Counted from the first letter of the stretch, positions 1 to 6,715 are shown. The stretch: 16,938 bases of DNA from an uncultured Catenibacterium sp. (GCF_900764565.1 NZ_CAAFOM010000105.1:1-16938); one strand, 5' to 3'. Numbers and translations: made by a program. Notes: generated from the letters alone by a model not told the origin.

Positions 1-1
1 G

Positions 2-550
2 AATGTAAACCATCAGGGTGTTATGGCACTTATTGATGGGTATGACTATACACCTTTAGAAGATATTGTACGTAACATTCCAGAAGGAAAGCAGCCATTA
101 TTATTAATGCTTGATGGTATGGAAGATCCTCACAACCTAGGGGCTATTATTCGTACATGTGATGCGATTGGTGTAGATGGTGTTATTATTGGTAAGAAGC
201 GCTCTGTTGGCTTAAATGCGACAGTTGCTAAAGTATCTACAGGCGCTATTGACCATGTTCCTGTTGCACAGGTAACAAACTTATCTCGTACCCTTGATTC
301 TCTAAAGAAAGAAGGATTCTGGGTTGTAGGATGTGAATTAGATAATTCTACAGATTATCGTGCTGTAGATTACAATATGCCACTTGTTCTTGTGATTGGA
401 TCAGAAGGATTTGGTATTTCTCGTTTAGTAAAAGAACATTGTGATATGAATGTCATTCTACCAATGGTAGGTCATGTCAATTCACTCAATGCGTCTGTTG
501 CAACGGCCGTATTACTTTATCAGGTATATAACTCACGTCATCCTCTCTAA
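2..550 (+). CDS. rlmB: 23S rRNA (guanosine 2'-O) methyltransferase, 3' part, cut by window start
   Basis: This is the C-terminal 182 residues of a TrmH/SpoU-family (SPOUT) 2'-O-methyltransferase, which uses S-adenosylmethionine to methylate a guanosine in 23S rRNA. The reading frame is open to the window edge and reads NHQGV just before the first internal ATG at 23, so that ATG is not the start. All three SPOUT motifs are visible: DGMEDPHNLGAIIRTC, LVIGSEGFGISRLVKE and LPMVGHVNSLNASVATAV, the last two forming the knotted cofactor site. Family members are about 245 residues, so roughly 65 residues (the N-terminal L7Ae-like RNA-binding domain) lie upstream of the window. The stop codon runs straight into the Shine-Dalgarno of the next gene. 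Assignment to RlmB rather than another TrmH paralogue rests on the motifs and on its place next to the sigH-like gene, as in Bacillus. Confidence 0.9.
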   Translation, partial: NVNHQGVMALIDGYDYTPLEDIVRNIPEGKQPLLLMLDGMEDPHNLGAIIRTCDAIGVDGVIIGKKRSVGLNATVAKVSTGAIDHVPVAQVTNLSRTLDSLKKEGFWVVGCELDNSTDYRAVDYNMPLVLVIGSEGFGISRLVKEHCDMNVILPMVGHVNSLNASVATAVLLYQVYNSRHPL

Positions 551-562
551 GAGGAGGATGAT
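537..562 (+). promoter_or_regulatory. Hairpin over rlmB stop and sigma-gene ribosome-binding site
   Basis: Positions 538-545 (TCATCCTC) are the exact reverse complement of 554-561 (GAGGATGA), and a G-U pair at 537/562 can extend the stem to nine pairs. The loop contains the rlmB stop codon. The 3' arm contains half of the Shine-Dalgarno GAGGAGG (551-557) of the next gene. A ribosome finishing rlmB would unwind the stem, so translational coupling is the likely effect. The pairing is seen in the sequence; the regulatory role is inferred. Confidence 0.55.
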
Positions 563-564
563 CT

Positions 565-1191
565 ATGGATGATCGTATATTAAGAGAATTGATTTATTTA
601 GCAAGATCCAATGATCCTGTCGCACTACGAAGCTTGTATTCCTATTATGATGCTTTAGTAAGAACAGTGATGAGAAAGATGAAGTATGTCTCATCTATGT
701 CTTTAGAAGCACAGGATCTATCGCAGGTAGGGATGATTACTTTTGATAAAGTGTTCTGGAGTTATCGTGAAGACCAGGATACGACGTTTGAAGTATATGC
801 AAGAAGCTGTATCATTAAGAAGATGCAGTCATTACTTAAGAAGCAATATACTTTCTTTATTCGTTATGAAAAGAAGTCCATCTCTCTTGATAAGATTGTG
901 AATTATGAAGACTCACGCACTTATGGTGAATTGATTGCAGATCAAAGAGTGGAGTATTCTCCACAAAAAGCACAGAATCTAGAAAAAGTCTGGGAACTTA
1001 TTTATGCGATTATCCAGAATGAGACCTCAGAAAGGGACCAGAAGATCTTTCATCTTGTTTTGTTAGGTTATCCTGAAAAAGAGGTCGCATTGATGCTCGA
1101 TATTTCAATAAAGTGTGTTTATAACAGTGTTTATCGTGTAATGAGTAAATTAAGAGCACATCCCTTTGGGGAGTTCTTAATTATCAATTGA
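565..1191 (+). CDS. sigH: SigH-family sigma-70 factor (diverged)
   Basis: A 208-residue sigma-70-family protein, close in length to Bacillus SigH (about 218). Region 2, which melts and reads the -10 element, lies near residues 15-95 and includes DLSQVGMITFDKVF (51-64) and the FEVYARSCIIKKM segment. A linker with SLDKIVNYEDSRTYGELIAD (107-126) matches the SigH-type pattern of SLDK, an acidic stretch and a hydrophobic end. Region 4 has a helix-turn-helix near 165-197 (GYPEKEVALMLDIS then KCVYNSVYRVMSKLR). Gene order (rlmB before, rpmG-secE-nusG after) is that of sigH in Bacillus, where it serves stationary phase, competence and early sporulation. Its promoter set here cannot be read from this window. 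A GAGGAGG site lies seven bases before the ATG but is partly held in a hairpin. Identity is moderate by eye, so the symbol leans on synteny. Confidence 0.75.
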   Translation: MDDRILRELIYLARSNDPVALRSLYSYYDALVRTVMRKMKYVSSMSLEAQDLSQVGMITFDKVFWSYREDQDTTFEVYARSCIIKKMQSLLKKQYTFFIRYEKKSISLDKIVNYEDSRTYGELIADQRVEYSPQKAQNLEKVWELIYAIIQNETSERDQKIFHLVLLGYPEKEVALMLDISIKCVYNSVYRVMSKLRAHPFGEFLIIN

Positions 1192-1216
1192 CGATATTGT
1201 GTATTTATGATAAATT
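1188..1216 (+). promoter_or_regulatory. Possible promoter for rpmG-secE-nusG
   Basis: TTGACG (1188-1193) overlaps the sigma gene stop codon and stands 17 bases before TAAATT (1211-1216). The -35 matches consensus in five of six positions and the -10 in four. It would start transcription just before the rpmG ribosome-binding site AAGGAG at 1227-1232. The position is sensible for separating the housekeeping genes from the sigma gene, but the -10 is weak. Confidence 0.35.
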
Positions 1217-1239
1217 AATTTAGGTTAAGGAGTGATAAG

Positions 1240-1389
1240 ATGAGAGAAAAAGTAATCTTAGTATGCACGGAATGCTTATCACGTAATTATTCAGTTTATA
1301 AGAATAACAGAACAAATGTAAAACGTTTAGAATTACGTAAGTACTGCAAGAAATGCGGTAAGCATACGATACATAGAGAATCAAAATAA
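1240..1389 (+). CDS. rpmG: 50S ribosomal protein L33 (zinc-binding form)
   Basis: A 49-residue protein beginning MREKVILVCTEC. L33 sits near the E-site of the large ribosomal subunit. The two cysteine pairs C9-x-x-C12 and C36-x-x-C39 form the usual zinc ribbon, so this is the zinc-requiring C+ form rather than the zinc-independent paralogue some bacteria switch to. The middle has the family's basic pattern, SRNYSVYKNNRTNVKRLEL. The start is an ATG seven bases after AAGGAG. The stop codon TAA is fused to the Shine-Dalgarno of secE (TAAGGAGG), so the two are likely translated together. The pairing of rpmG with secE and nusG is standard in Firmicutes. An antisense open frame here is only a shadow of this gene. 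Confidence 0.93.
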   Translation: MREKVILVCTECLSRNYSVYKNNRTNVKRLELRKYCKKCGKHTIHRESK

Positions 1390-1402
1390 GGAGGCTGCTT
1401 CC

Positions 1403-1705
1403 ATGGATGAAAAGCAAGCTAGAAAAGAAAAGCTTAAGCAGGAACGTAAAGAGCTTAGAAAAGCAAAGAAGTTAGAACGTCAAAAACGTTTAGAAGAACA
1501 AGAAGATAAGAATCCATTAAAATTCAAAGAATGGTTTTCACTTAAAGGTATTCGTCAGGAAATCAAGAATGTTCATTGGCTCACAAAGAAAGAATTGGCT
1601 CGTGATGCATTTGTAGTACTTGCATTTACAGTAATTCTTGGAGTTTATTTCTATGGCGCAGATGCATTAATTGCATTAATTTTAAAGACATTGGGGTTAA
1701 GTTAA
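1403..1705 (+). CDS. secE: Preprotein translocase subunit SecE
   Basis: A 100-residue SecE, the small clamp subunit of the SecYEG channel in the cytoplasmic membrane. Residues 1-36 are an extremely charged Lys/Glu/Arg stretch, longer than in most short SecE proteins (about 60 residues) and likely a cytoplasmic helix. The conserved amphipathic helix lies near 47-62 (GIRQEIKNVHWLTKKEL), followed by one transmembrane helix at about 69-95. The Glu-x-Lys-x-Val-x-Trp-x-x-Lys-x-Glu pattern is the family hallmark. AAGGAGG (1388-1394) overlaps the rpmG stop and lies eight bases before the ATG. The gene ends one base before the nusG start, so the two are co-transcribed. Confidence 0.93.
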   Translation: MDEKQARKEKLKQERKELRKAKKLERQKRLEEQEDKNPLKFKEWFSLKGIRQEIKNVHWLTKKELARDAFVVLAFTVILGVYFYGADALIALILKTLGLS

Positions 1706-1706
1706 T

Positions 1707-2306
1707 ATGGCAGAAGAATTAGAAACTAAAGTAGAAAAGACTGAAGAAACACATGATTCCAATAACGAAGGTAGACAGTGGTATGTAGTAAATACATATT
1801 CAGGTCATGAAAATAAAGTAAAAGAAAACCTTGAAAAACGTGTTGAATCAATGGGACTTCAGAATATCCTTTTCAACATTGTTATTCCAGAACATGTTGA
1901 AACTGAAATCAAGAACGGTAAGAAAGTGAACAAGACAGTCAATATGTTCCCTGGTTATGTTCTTGTAGAAATGATTATGACTGATGAAGCTTGGTATATT
2001 GTCCGTAATACACCAGGTGTTACAGGATTCATCGGTTCATCAGGTGGAGGGGCTAAACCTTTCCCAGTAAACAAGAGAGAATTAGATCCAATCTTAAAAT
2101 CAATGGGTATCCAGACTACAGCTGTAGAAGTTGATTTTGTTGAAGGTGATTATGTAGAAGTTCTTGCTGGTCCATTCGCTTCTAAGAGTGGTAAGGTAGA
2201 ATCTATCGATAAAGAAAAAGAAACAGCAACAGTACTTGTTGATTTCTTAGGTAACCTTACTCCTATTGATATGGAATTAATTCAGCTTAAGAAGATCGAA
2301 GAATAG
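1707..2306 (+). CDS. nusG: Transcription elongation/termination factor NusG
   Basis: A 199-residue NusG, which binds the polymerase clamp and affects pausing, processivity and coupling to the ribosome. An acidic, probably disordered extension (1-23) precedes the NGN domain, which starts at QWYVVNTYSGHE (24-35) and includes FPGYVLVEM (81-89) and the TPGVTGFIG segment (102-110). The C-terminal KOW domain begins near DFVEGDYVEV (143-152) with GPF and SGKV. The usual FGR loop of the KOW domain reads LGN here (181-183), an unusual change at the surface that contacts ribosomal S10 or Rho in E. coli. No clear Shine-Dalgarno is present apart from GGGG at 1693-1696, and the ATG follows the secE stop by one base, so translation likely depends on coupling. 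An intrinsic terminator follows the stop codon directly. Confidence 0.95.
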   Translation: MAEELETKVEKTEETHDSNNEGRQWYVVNTYSGHENKVKENLEKRVESMGLQNILFNIVIPEHVETEIKNGKKVNKTVNMFPGYVLVEMIMTDEAWYIVRNTPGVTGFIGSSGGGAKPFPVNKRELDPILKSMGIQTTAVEVDFVEGDYVEVLAGPFASKSGKVESIDKEKETATVLVDFLGNLTPIDMELIQLKKIEE

Positions 2307-2333
2307 AGGCATGCATCAAGCATGTCTTTTTTT
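2307..2333 (+). terminator. Intrinsic terminator after nusG
   Basis: An eight-pair stem (2307-2314 with 2320-2327, one G-U pair) with loop ATCAA is followed by seven T residues ending at 2333. It starts one base after the nusG stop and separates nusG from the ABC transporter genes. Confidence 0.85.
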
Positions 2334-2337
2334 GTGC

Positions 2338-2366
2338 TTGAAGATAAAAATGGTATCACTTACAAT
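2338..2366 (+). promoter_or_regulatory. Possible promoter for the ABC exporter genes
   Basis: TTGAAG (2338-2343) stands 17 bases before TACAAT (2361-2366). The -10 is one base from consensus and the -35 two. The predicted start would fall almost on the ribosome-binding site AGGAGG (2373-2378), leaving a very short leader, which lowers confidence. A promoter is needed somewhere between the terminator and the gene, and the interval is only 53 bases. Confidence 0.35.
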
Positions 2367-2386
2367 AATATTAGGAGGTTGTATGT

Positions 2387-3091
2387 ATGGATGCATTTAT
2401 CGAATTAAGAAATGTTGTAAAAAGCTATACTATGGGTGATGTCACTATTTATGCAAATAATGGTGTGAATTTTAAGGTCAACAAAGGTGAATTCACAGTC
2501 ATAGTAGGTGCCTCTGGTGCAGGTAAAACAACAATACTAAATATGCTAGGTGGTATGGATACACCTACAAGCGGAACTATTCTTGTAGATGGTCATAATA
2601 TTGCGACTTATGATGATAAACAATTAACAGATTATAGAAGAGATGATATAGGATTCGTATTCCAGTTCTATAATCTTGTACAGAACTTAACCGCATTAGA
2701 AAATGTAGAACTTGCTTCTCAGATTTCTAAGGATCCGCTCAATTCATTAGATATTCTAGAACGTGTAGGACTTGGAGGACGTAAAGATAACTTTCCAGCA
2801 CAGTTATCAGGTGGTGAACAGCAGCGTGTAGCCATTGCTCGTGCTATCGCCAAGAATCCTAAATTATTACTATGTGATGAACCAACAGGTGCACTTGATT
2901 ATCAGACAGGTAAATCAATTCTTGGTTTATTAAGAAGTATGTGTGATAACTATGGAATGACTGTAATCGTTATTACACATAACTCAGCCCTTGCCCCAAT
3001 GGCTGATCAGGTCATTCATCTTAAGAATGGAAAAGTGGAAAAACAGGAATATAATGAACATCCTGAATCCATCGAAAACATTGAATGGTAA
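2387..3091 (+). CDS. ABC transporter ATP-binding protein, MacB/LolD type
   Basis: A 234-residue ATPase that would drive the permease encoded next to it from the cytoplasmic face of the membrane. All ABC motifs are present: Walker A GASGAGKTT (41-49), Q-loop glutamine 93 in VFQFYNL, signature LSGGEQQR (140-147), Walker B LLLCDEPTGALD (160-171) and the switch histidine 198. The FQFYNL Q-loop and the SGGEQQRVAIARA signature are typical of the LolD/MacB/FtsE group, whose partners are FtsX-type permeases. AGGAGG at 2373-2378 supports the ATG. The last seven bases overlap the permease start, indicating translational coupling. The location between nusG and rplK is unusual. The substrate cannot be read from the sequence; a peptide, a lipid, a lipoprotein or a toxic compound would each be possible. 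Confidence 0.9.
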   Translation: MDAFIELRNVVKSYTMGDVTIYANNGVNFKVNKGEFTVIVGASGAGKTTILNMLGGMDTPTSGTILVDGHNIATYDDKQLTDYRRDDIGFVFQFYNLVQNLTALENVELASQISKDPLNSLDILERVGLGGRKDNFPAQLSGGEQQRVAIARAIAKNPKLLLCDEPTGALDYQTGKSILGLLRSMCDNYGMTVIVITHNSALAPMADQVIHLKNGKVEKQEYNEHPESIENIEW

Positions 3092-6000
3092 AGAAGAGAT
3101 TCTATTGGAAAACCGTCTTTAAGAACATCAGTCAATCTAAAGGACGTTTTTTCTCCATCTTTATGATTATCTTCTTAGGGGCAGCTGTCTTTTCAGGACT
3201 GAGAAATACCCCTTATACAATGGCTGCAAGTGCGGACGCTTATCTCAATAGTCATAACTATGCAGATCTCACTTATATTGCGACACTTGGCTTTTCTGAT
3301 GAAGATATCGCAAAAGTAAGAAAACTTAAGGGTGTAAAGAAAGTAGTACCATGTTACCAGTTTGATGCTTTATTTGCACATAAAGATGGTAAGTCAGGGG
3401 TGACTGTTTATTCACAGAAGAAATATGAAAAGTCGATGCTGGATCGTCCTGAACTATTAAAGGGACGTTATCCTAAAAAAGAGAATGAATGTATCATTGA
3501 TGTCAATCTTGGTAAATATAATTACAAGTTAGGACATACAATTGAACTTTCTAATGATAATGGGACTAAGACATATAAGATTGTAGGTATTGTGAATGAT
3601 CCTCGTTATATTAGTAATGTCGATCGTGGTACGAATACTCTTGGTGATGGAACCAACAGCGGTTTTGTAGAAGTATTAAATGAGGGTGCAAGAGAACTTG
3701 GTTTAAATAAAAAGGTAGCTGAGTTAAGAAACAATGATCATCTCTATACTTCCTTACTTGTAGATGTAGAAGGTACAGAAAAGTACAACATGTTTACTTC
3801 AGATTATGATAATCTGATTGAAACGGTGAATACACGTGTTAAGAGTACGTTATCTGAAGAGATGAGTGATCAATATGACCAATTAACAGGTGATATGCAG
3901 TCACAGCTAGATGATGCCAAGAAACAATATGAAGAAGGATATCAGGAATATAAACGTAATCTTGATTCTTTTAATAGTCAGATTTCTCAAGGTAAGATCA
4001 AGCTCGCCGAAGCACGTATTCAGTTTTATGAACAAAAGAAAATTTATTTAAAGAAAGCCGCTCAGGTCAGTAATGCGACACAGCAGGCCTATAATGAAAC
4101 AAAGAAAATAGATCAGGAAATCAAGGCACTTCATGATTCTATTAAAGATACTTTAGGAAATATCAAGGATAAGGATTCTGCTCAGGATGCTTTCTCAAAA
4201 ATCTTGAATGATTTAAATGAAAACTTGAATAACTTCAATAACAAGCTCCAAGGCGTAGGACAGTTATTAGAAGGACGTATTCAGTTAGAAAAAGCACAAT
4301 CTCAATTAGATGAAGCAGAAGCAGAACTTAATATCCAGCAAAGCAAGCTTGAAGTGACTGAGAATAATGCGAAAGTACAGCTAAATGCGGCTAAGGAACA
4401 ACTAGATGCTGCAAAAGCACAGATTGATGAGGCACAGACACAATTGAATCAGATTCCAAAAGGGGTTCTTTATTCACTCACTAAAAATGAGAATGTCGGT
4501 ATTGCATCTTATGATTCCTATAAAGATGCTCTTGCCTCTATTGCAGATGTATTCCCATTGATCTTCTTCTTAGTGGCTGCTTTAGTTTCTTTAACTACTA
4601 TGACACGTATGATAGAAGAACAGAGAGGCTATTGTGGAACATTAAGAGCTCTTGGCTACAGCAAGCAGGATGTCATTATGCAGTATATTGTATATGCATT
4701 CCTGGCAACATTCTTTGCCTGCATTTTAGGTATACTTGCAGGAAATCAGATTTTCCCTCGTATTATCTGTTTCTTATTTAGATATTTAATGTATGGAATG
4801 AACCAGTCAACTGTTCTTGTACAGAAATGGTCCATCTCACTAGTCACTGTTCTTATTTCAGTTGGTGTCACATTACTTGCGACATTAAGTGTTTGTCTTC
4901 AGGAACTTGTCTCTACACCATCTGTCTTGATGCGTCCTAAAGCACCTAAGGCAGGTAAGAGAATCTTAATGGAACGTATACCTTTGATCTGGAAACGTCT
5001 GAACTTCAATCAGAAGGTGACTATGAGAAACTTATTCCGTTATAAGAAGCGTTTCTGGATGTCCGTTATTGGTATTGCGGGATGTACAGCACTTATTATG
5101 TTAGGCTTTGGTGTAAAGAATAGTGTATCTGATATTATTCCTTCACAATATGAGGAAGTTTATAAATATGATGCATTAATTAAATTGAACAGTAATGTAG
5201 AAGATACAAAGAAGATTGAAAATAAAATCAAGCGTATTGAAGGTGTGCATAATTTAACAGGGGCTTATCGTCAGAACATTACAGTACTTGGCAATAGTGA
5301 AGATTACTATAGTACGATGATTGTCTATGATAATGCGGATGAAATTAAAAGTTTTATTAACTTCAATGATTATAAGACGAAAAAGAAGGTTATTTTAAAT
5401 GATGATGGTGTTGTCATTTCACAGAAGCTTGCAGAAAAGCTGGGTGTAAAAAAAGGAGAAACTATGACATTCTCCTATGACAATACAAAATATACTGTCA
5501 AGGTTTCTCATATAGTACAGCAGTATGTCAATCACCAGATTTATATGAGTAAAACATTCTATGAAAATCTCACTGGCATGAGATCATCAGCATCTATTCT
5601 TTATGTAGATATGAATACAAAGAAGTCCAATATCAAAACATTAAAGAGTTATCTCGATCACAATGACATAGGCAGTATGGAACGTTTAACAGCATCACTT
5701 GATGAATTCCAGCAGCGAATGTCTTCACTTAATATTATTGTGGCGATATTATCAGGATGTGCTGCATTATTATGCTTTATCGTTCTTTATAACTTAACTA
5801 ATATCAACATTGGTGAACGTAAAGGTGAAATTGCGACAATCAAGGTTTTAGGTTTCCGTCGAAAAGAATATTGTGACTACATCTTTAGAGAAAATATCAT
5901 TCTTTCTCTTATCGGTGCATCACTTGGTATGATCTTTGGCTATTTCCTTCATCGTTTTGTTGTATTAACGGTAGAAATGGATAATATGTTATTTATTCGT

Positions 6001-6129
6001 ACAATGCCGCCTTATATCTATTTAACTGCGTTTGGTATGACAATAGGCTTTACAATTATTATCAATCTAGCGATGCGTCATATTCTCGATCAGGTGAATA
6101 TGGTTGAGTCTTTAAAATCAATTGAGTAA
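3085..6129 (+). CDS. FtsX-type ABC permease with coiled-coil extracellular domain
   Basis: A 1014-residue membrane protein with two FtsX domains in tandem. Helix 1 is near residues 21-39, followed by a large extracellular domain (about 41-485) holding a long predicted coiled coil (about 255-460) rich in Gln, Ala, Lys and Glu. Helices 2-4 lie near 485-507, 533-557 and 582-606. The second half repeats the plan: helix 5 near 657-677, a second extracellular domain (680-880), and helices 6-8 near 882-904, 935-960 and 976-996. The two halves share the cytoplasmic FtsX motif, EEQRGYCGTLRALGYS (511-526) and GERKGEIATIKVLGF (910-924). This architecture belongs to the mechanotransmission group of ABC systems, where ATP use moves extracellular parts rather than passing substrate through the membrane. 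It overlaps the ATPase gene by seven bases. No clear terminator follows; an A-rich stretch and the rplK promoter come next. Substrate unknown. Confidence 0.88.
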   Translation: MVKKRFYWKTVFKNISQSKGRFFSIFMIIFLGAAVFSGLRNTPYTMAASADAYLNSHNYADLTYIATLGFSDEDIAKVRKLKGVKKVVPCYQFDALFAHKDGKSGVTVYSQKKYEKSMLDRPELLKGRYPKKENECIIDVNLGKYNYKLGHTIELSNDNGTKTYKIVGIVNDPRYISNVDRGTNTLGDGTNSGFVEVLNEGARELGLNKKVAELRNNDHLYTSLLVDVEGTEKYNMFTSDYDNLIETVNTRVKSTLSEEMSDQYDQLTGDMQSQLDDAKKQYEEGYQEYKRNLDSFNSQISQGKIKLAEARIQFYEQKKIYLKKAAQVSNATQQAYNETKKIDQEIKALHDSIKDTLGNIKDKDSAQDAFSKILNDLNENLNNFNNKLQGVGQLLEGRIQLEKAQSQLDEAEAELNIQQSKLEVTENNAKVQLNAAKEQLDAAKAQIDEAQTQLNQIPKGVLYSLTKNENVGIASYDSYKDALASIADVFPLIFFLVAALVSLTTMTRMIEEQRGYCGTLRALGYSKQDVIMQYIVYAFLATFFACILGILAGNQIFPRIICFLFRYLMYGMNQSTVLVQKWSISLVTVLISVGVTLLATLSVCLQELVSTPSVLMRPKAPKAGKRILMERIPLIWKRLNFNQKVTMRNLFRYKKRFWMSVIGIAGCTALIMLGFGVKNSVSDIIPSQYEEVYKYDALIKLNSNVEDTKKIENKIKRIEGVHNLTGAYRQNITVLGNSEDYYSTMIVYDNADEIKSFINFNDYKTKKKVILNDDGVVISQKLAEKLGVKKGETMTFSYDNTKYTVKVSHIVQQYVNHQIYMSKTFYENLTGMRSSASILYVDMNTKKSNIKTLKSYLDHNDIGSMERLTASLDEFQQRMSSLNIIVAILSGCAALLCFIVLYNLTNINIGERKGEIATIKVLGFRRKEYCDYIFRENIILSLIGASLGMIFGYFLHRFVVLTVEMDNMLFIRTMPPYIYLTAFGMTIGFTIIINLAMRHILDQVNMVESLKSIE

Positions 6130-6184
6130 AAAAAGTCAAAAAAAATTAAAAAAGCATTGATTTTTGCTTTGTATTATGTATAAT
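6130..6184 (+). promoter_or_regulatory. Promoter of rplK-rplA with A-rich upstream tract
   Basis: TTGATT (6157-6162) and a perfect TATAAT (6179-6184) are separated by 16 bases. The 24 bases before the -35 are almost pure A with a few T, resembling an UP element that strengthens ribosomal promoters. Transcription would begin near 6191, leaving a leader of about 80 bases before rplK. This gives the stalk-protein genes a start independent of the nusG and transporter units. Confidence 0.75.
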
Positions 6185-6190
6185 TGGTAA

Positions 6191-6240
6191 TCGACGCATG
6201 GCGTCAAATGCGTGGGAGGGTTTCGGCCCAAACGAACCAC
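6191..6240 (+). promoter_or_regulatory. rplK leader with probable L1-binding RNA motif
   Basis: The second hairpin has GUGG (6212-6215) pairing with CCAC (6237-6240), an internal loop of GAGG opposite GAA, and GUUU/AAAC (6220-6223 with 6230-6233). GUGGGAGG followed by a closing CCAC also occurs in the L1-stalk region of bacterial 23S rRNA (from memory), and L1 is known to repress its operon by binding an mRNA mimic of its rRNA site. Upstream, 6193-6205 can fold as GACGC-AUG-GCGUC, or ACGCAU (6194-6199) can pair with AUGCGU (6208-6213); the two cannot form together. A closely similar motif precedes rplA. Confidence 0.6.
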
Positions 6241-6260
6241 AGCACGGACAATATTTTAAT

Positions 6261-6267
6261 GGAGGTG
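6261..6267 (+). promoter_or_regulatory. Ribosome-binding site that fixes the rplK GTG start
   Basis: GGAGGTG stands six bases before GTG 6274. The frame is open further upstream to 6184, but that part lies at the -10 element and in the structured leader and has no Shine-Dalgarno, so the GTG is the start. Confidence 0.85.
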
Positions 6268-6273
6268 TGTACC

Positions 6274-6702
6274 GTGGCAAAAAATGGTAAAAAAGTAGTA
6301 AGAATTATGAAGATCCAGTTCCCAGCAGGTGGTGCTAAACCAGGACCAGCTCTAGCAGGTGCAGGAATTCAGATGCCAAAATTCTGTACAGCATTCAACG
6401 ATCAGACTAAAGATCGTCATGGTGAAACTGTACCAGTAATTTTGACTGTTTATGAAGACAAGAGCTTTGATTTCGTATTAAAGACAGCTCCAGCTGCTGA
6501 AATGATCAAGAAGGCTTGTGGTATCAAGAAAGCTGCAAGTGATTCAAAGCAGACTGTTGCTACTCTAAGTGCTGACAAGTTAAAGGAAATCGCAGAATAC
6601 AAAATGCCAGACCTTAACGCTAATGATTTAGAAGCAGCAATGAAAATCGTTGCTGGAACAGCACGTAACATGGGTGTCAAAGTAGAAGGCTTAGACGCTT
6701 AA
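6274..6702 (+). CDS. rplK: 50S ribosomal protein L11, shortened N-terminal loop
   Basis: A 142-residue L11, the usual length being about 141, starting with GTG. L11 binds the 23S GTPase-associated centre and takes part in factor binding and the stringent response. The N-terminal domain has the conserved KIQFPAGGAKPGPALAGAG region (15-31) and FCTAFNDQT. The C-terminal RNA-binding domain has KTAPAAEMIKKACGIKK, KLKEIAEYKMPDLNANDLEAAM and GTARNMGVKVEG. Compared with E. coli (AGMANPSPPVGPALGQQG), four residues, including the adjacent proline pair, are missing between K22-P23 and G24-P25. That pair is where thiostrepton resistance mutations map in other bacteria. Length is kept because the N-terminus and the middle loop are slightly longer. 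First gene of the stalk-protein unit. Confidence 0.95.
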   Translation: MAKNGKKVVRIMKIQFPAGGAKPGPALAGAGIQMPKFCTAFNDQTKDRHGETVPVILTVYEDKSFDFVLKTAPAAEMIKKACGIKKAASDSKQTVATLSADKLKEIAEYKMPDLNANDLEAAMKIVAGTARNMGVKVEGLDA

Positions 6703-6715
6703 TTAATTAGCAATC

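Noticed and set aside
1220..1417. Minus-strand open frame of 65 codons
   Set aside because: It is antisense to the clear L33 gene and has no recognisable protein pattern.
6151..6170. Hairpin AAAGCA/TGCTTT as terminator of the ABC genes
   Set aside because: Six mostly A-T pairs with an eight-base loop and no clean T run; it overlaps the rplK -35 element.
6184..6273. Longer reading frame for L11 starting near 6184
   Set aside because: It begins at the promoter -10 element and crosses the structured leader without a ribosome-binding site; GTG 6274 has one and gives the normal L11 N-terminus.
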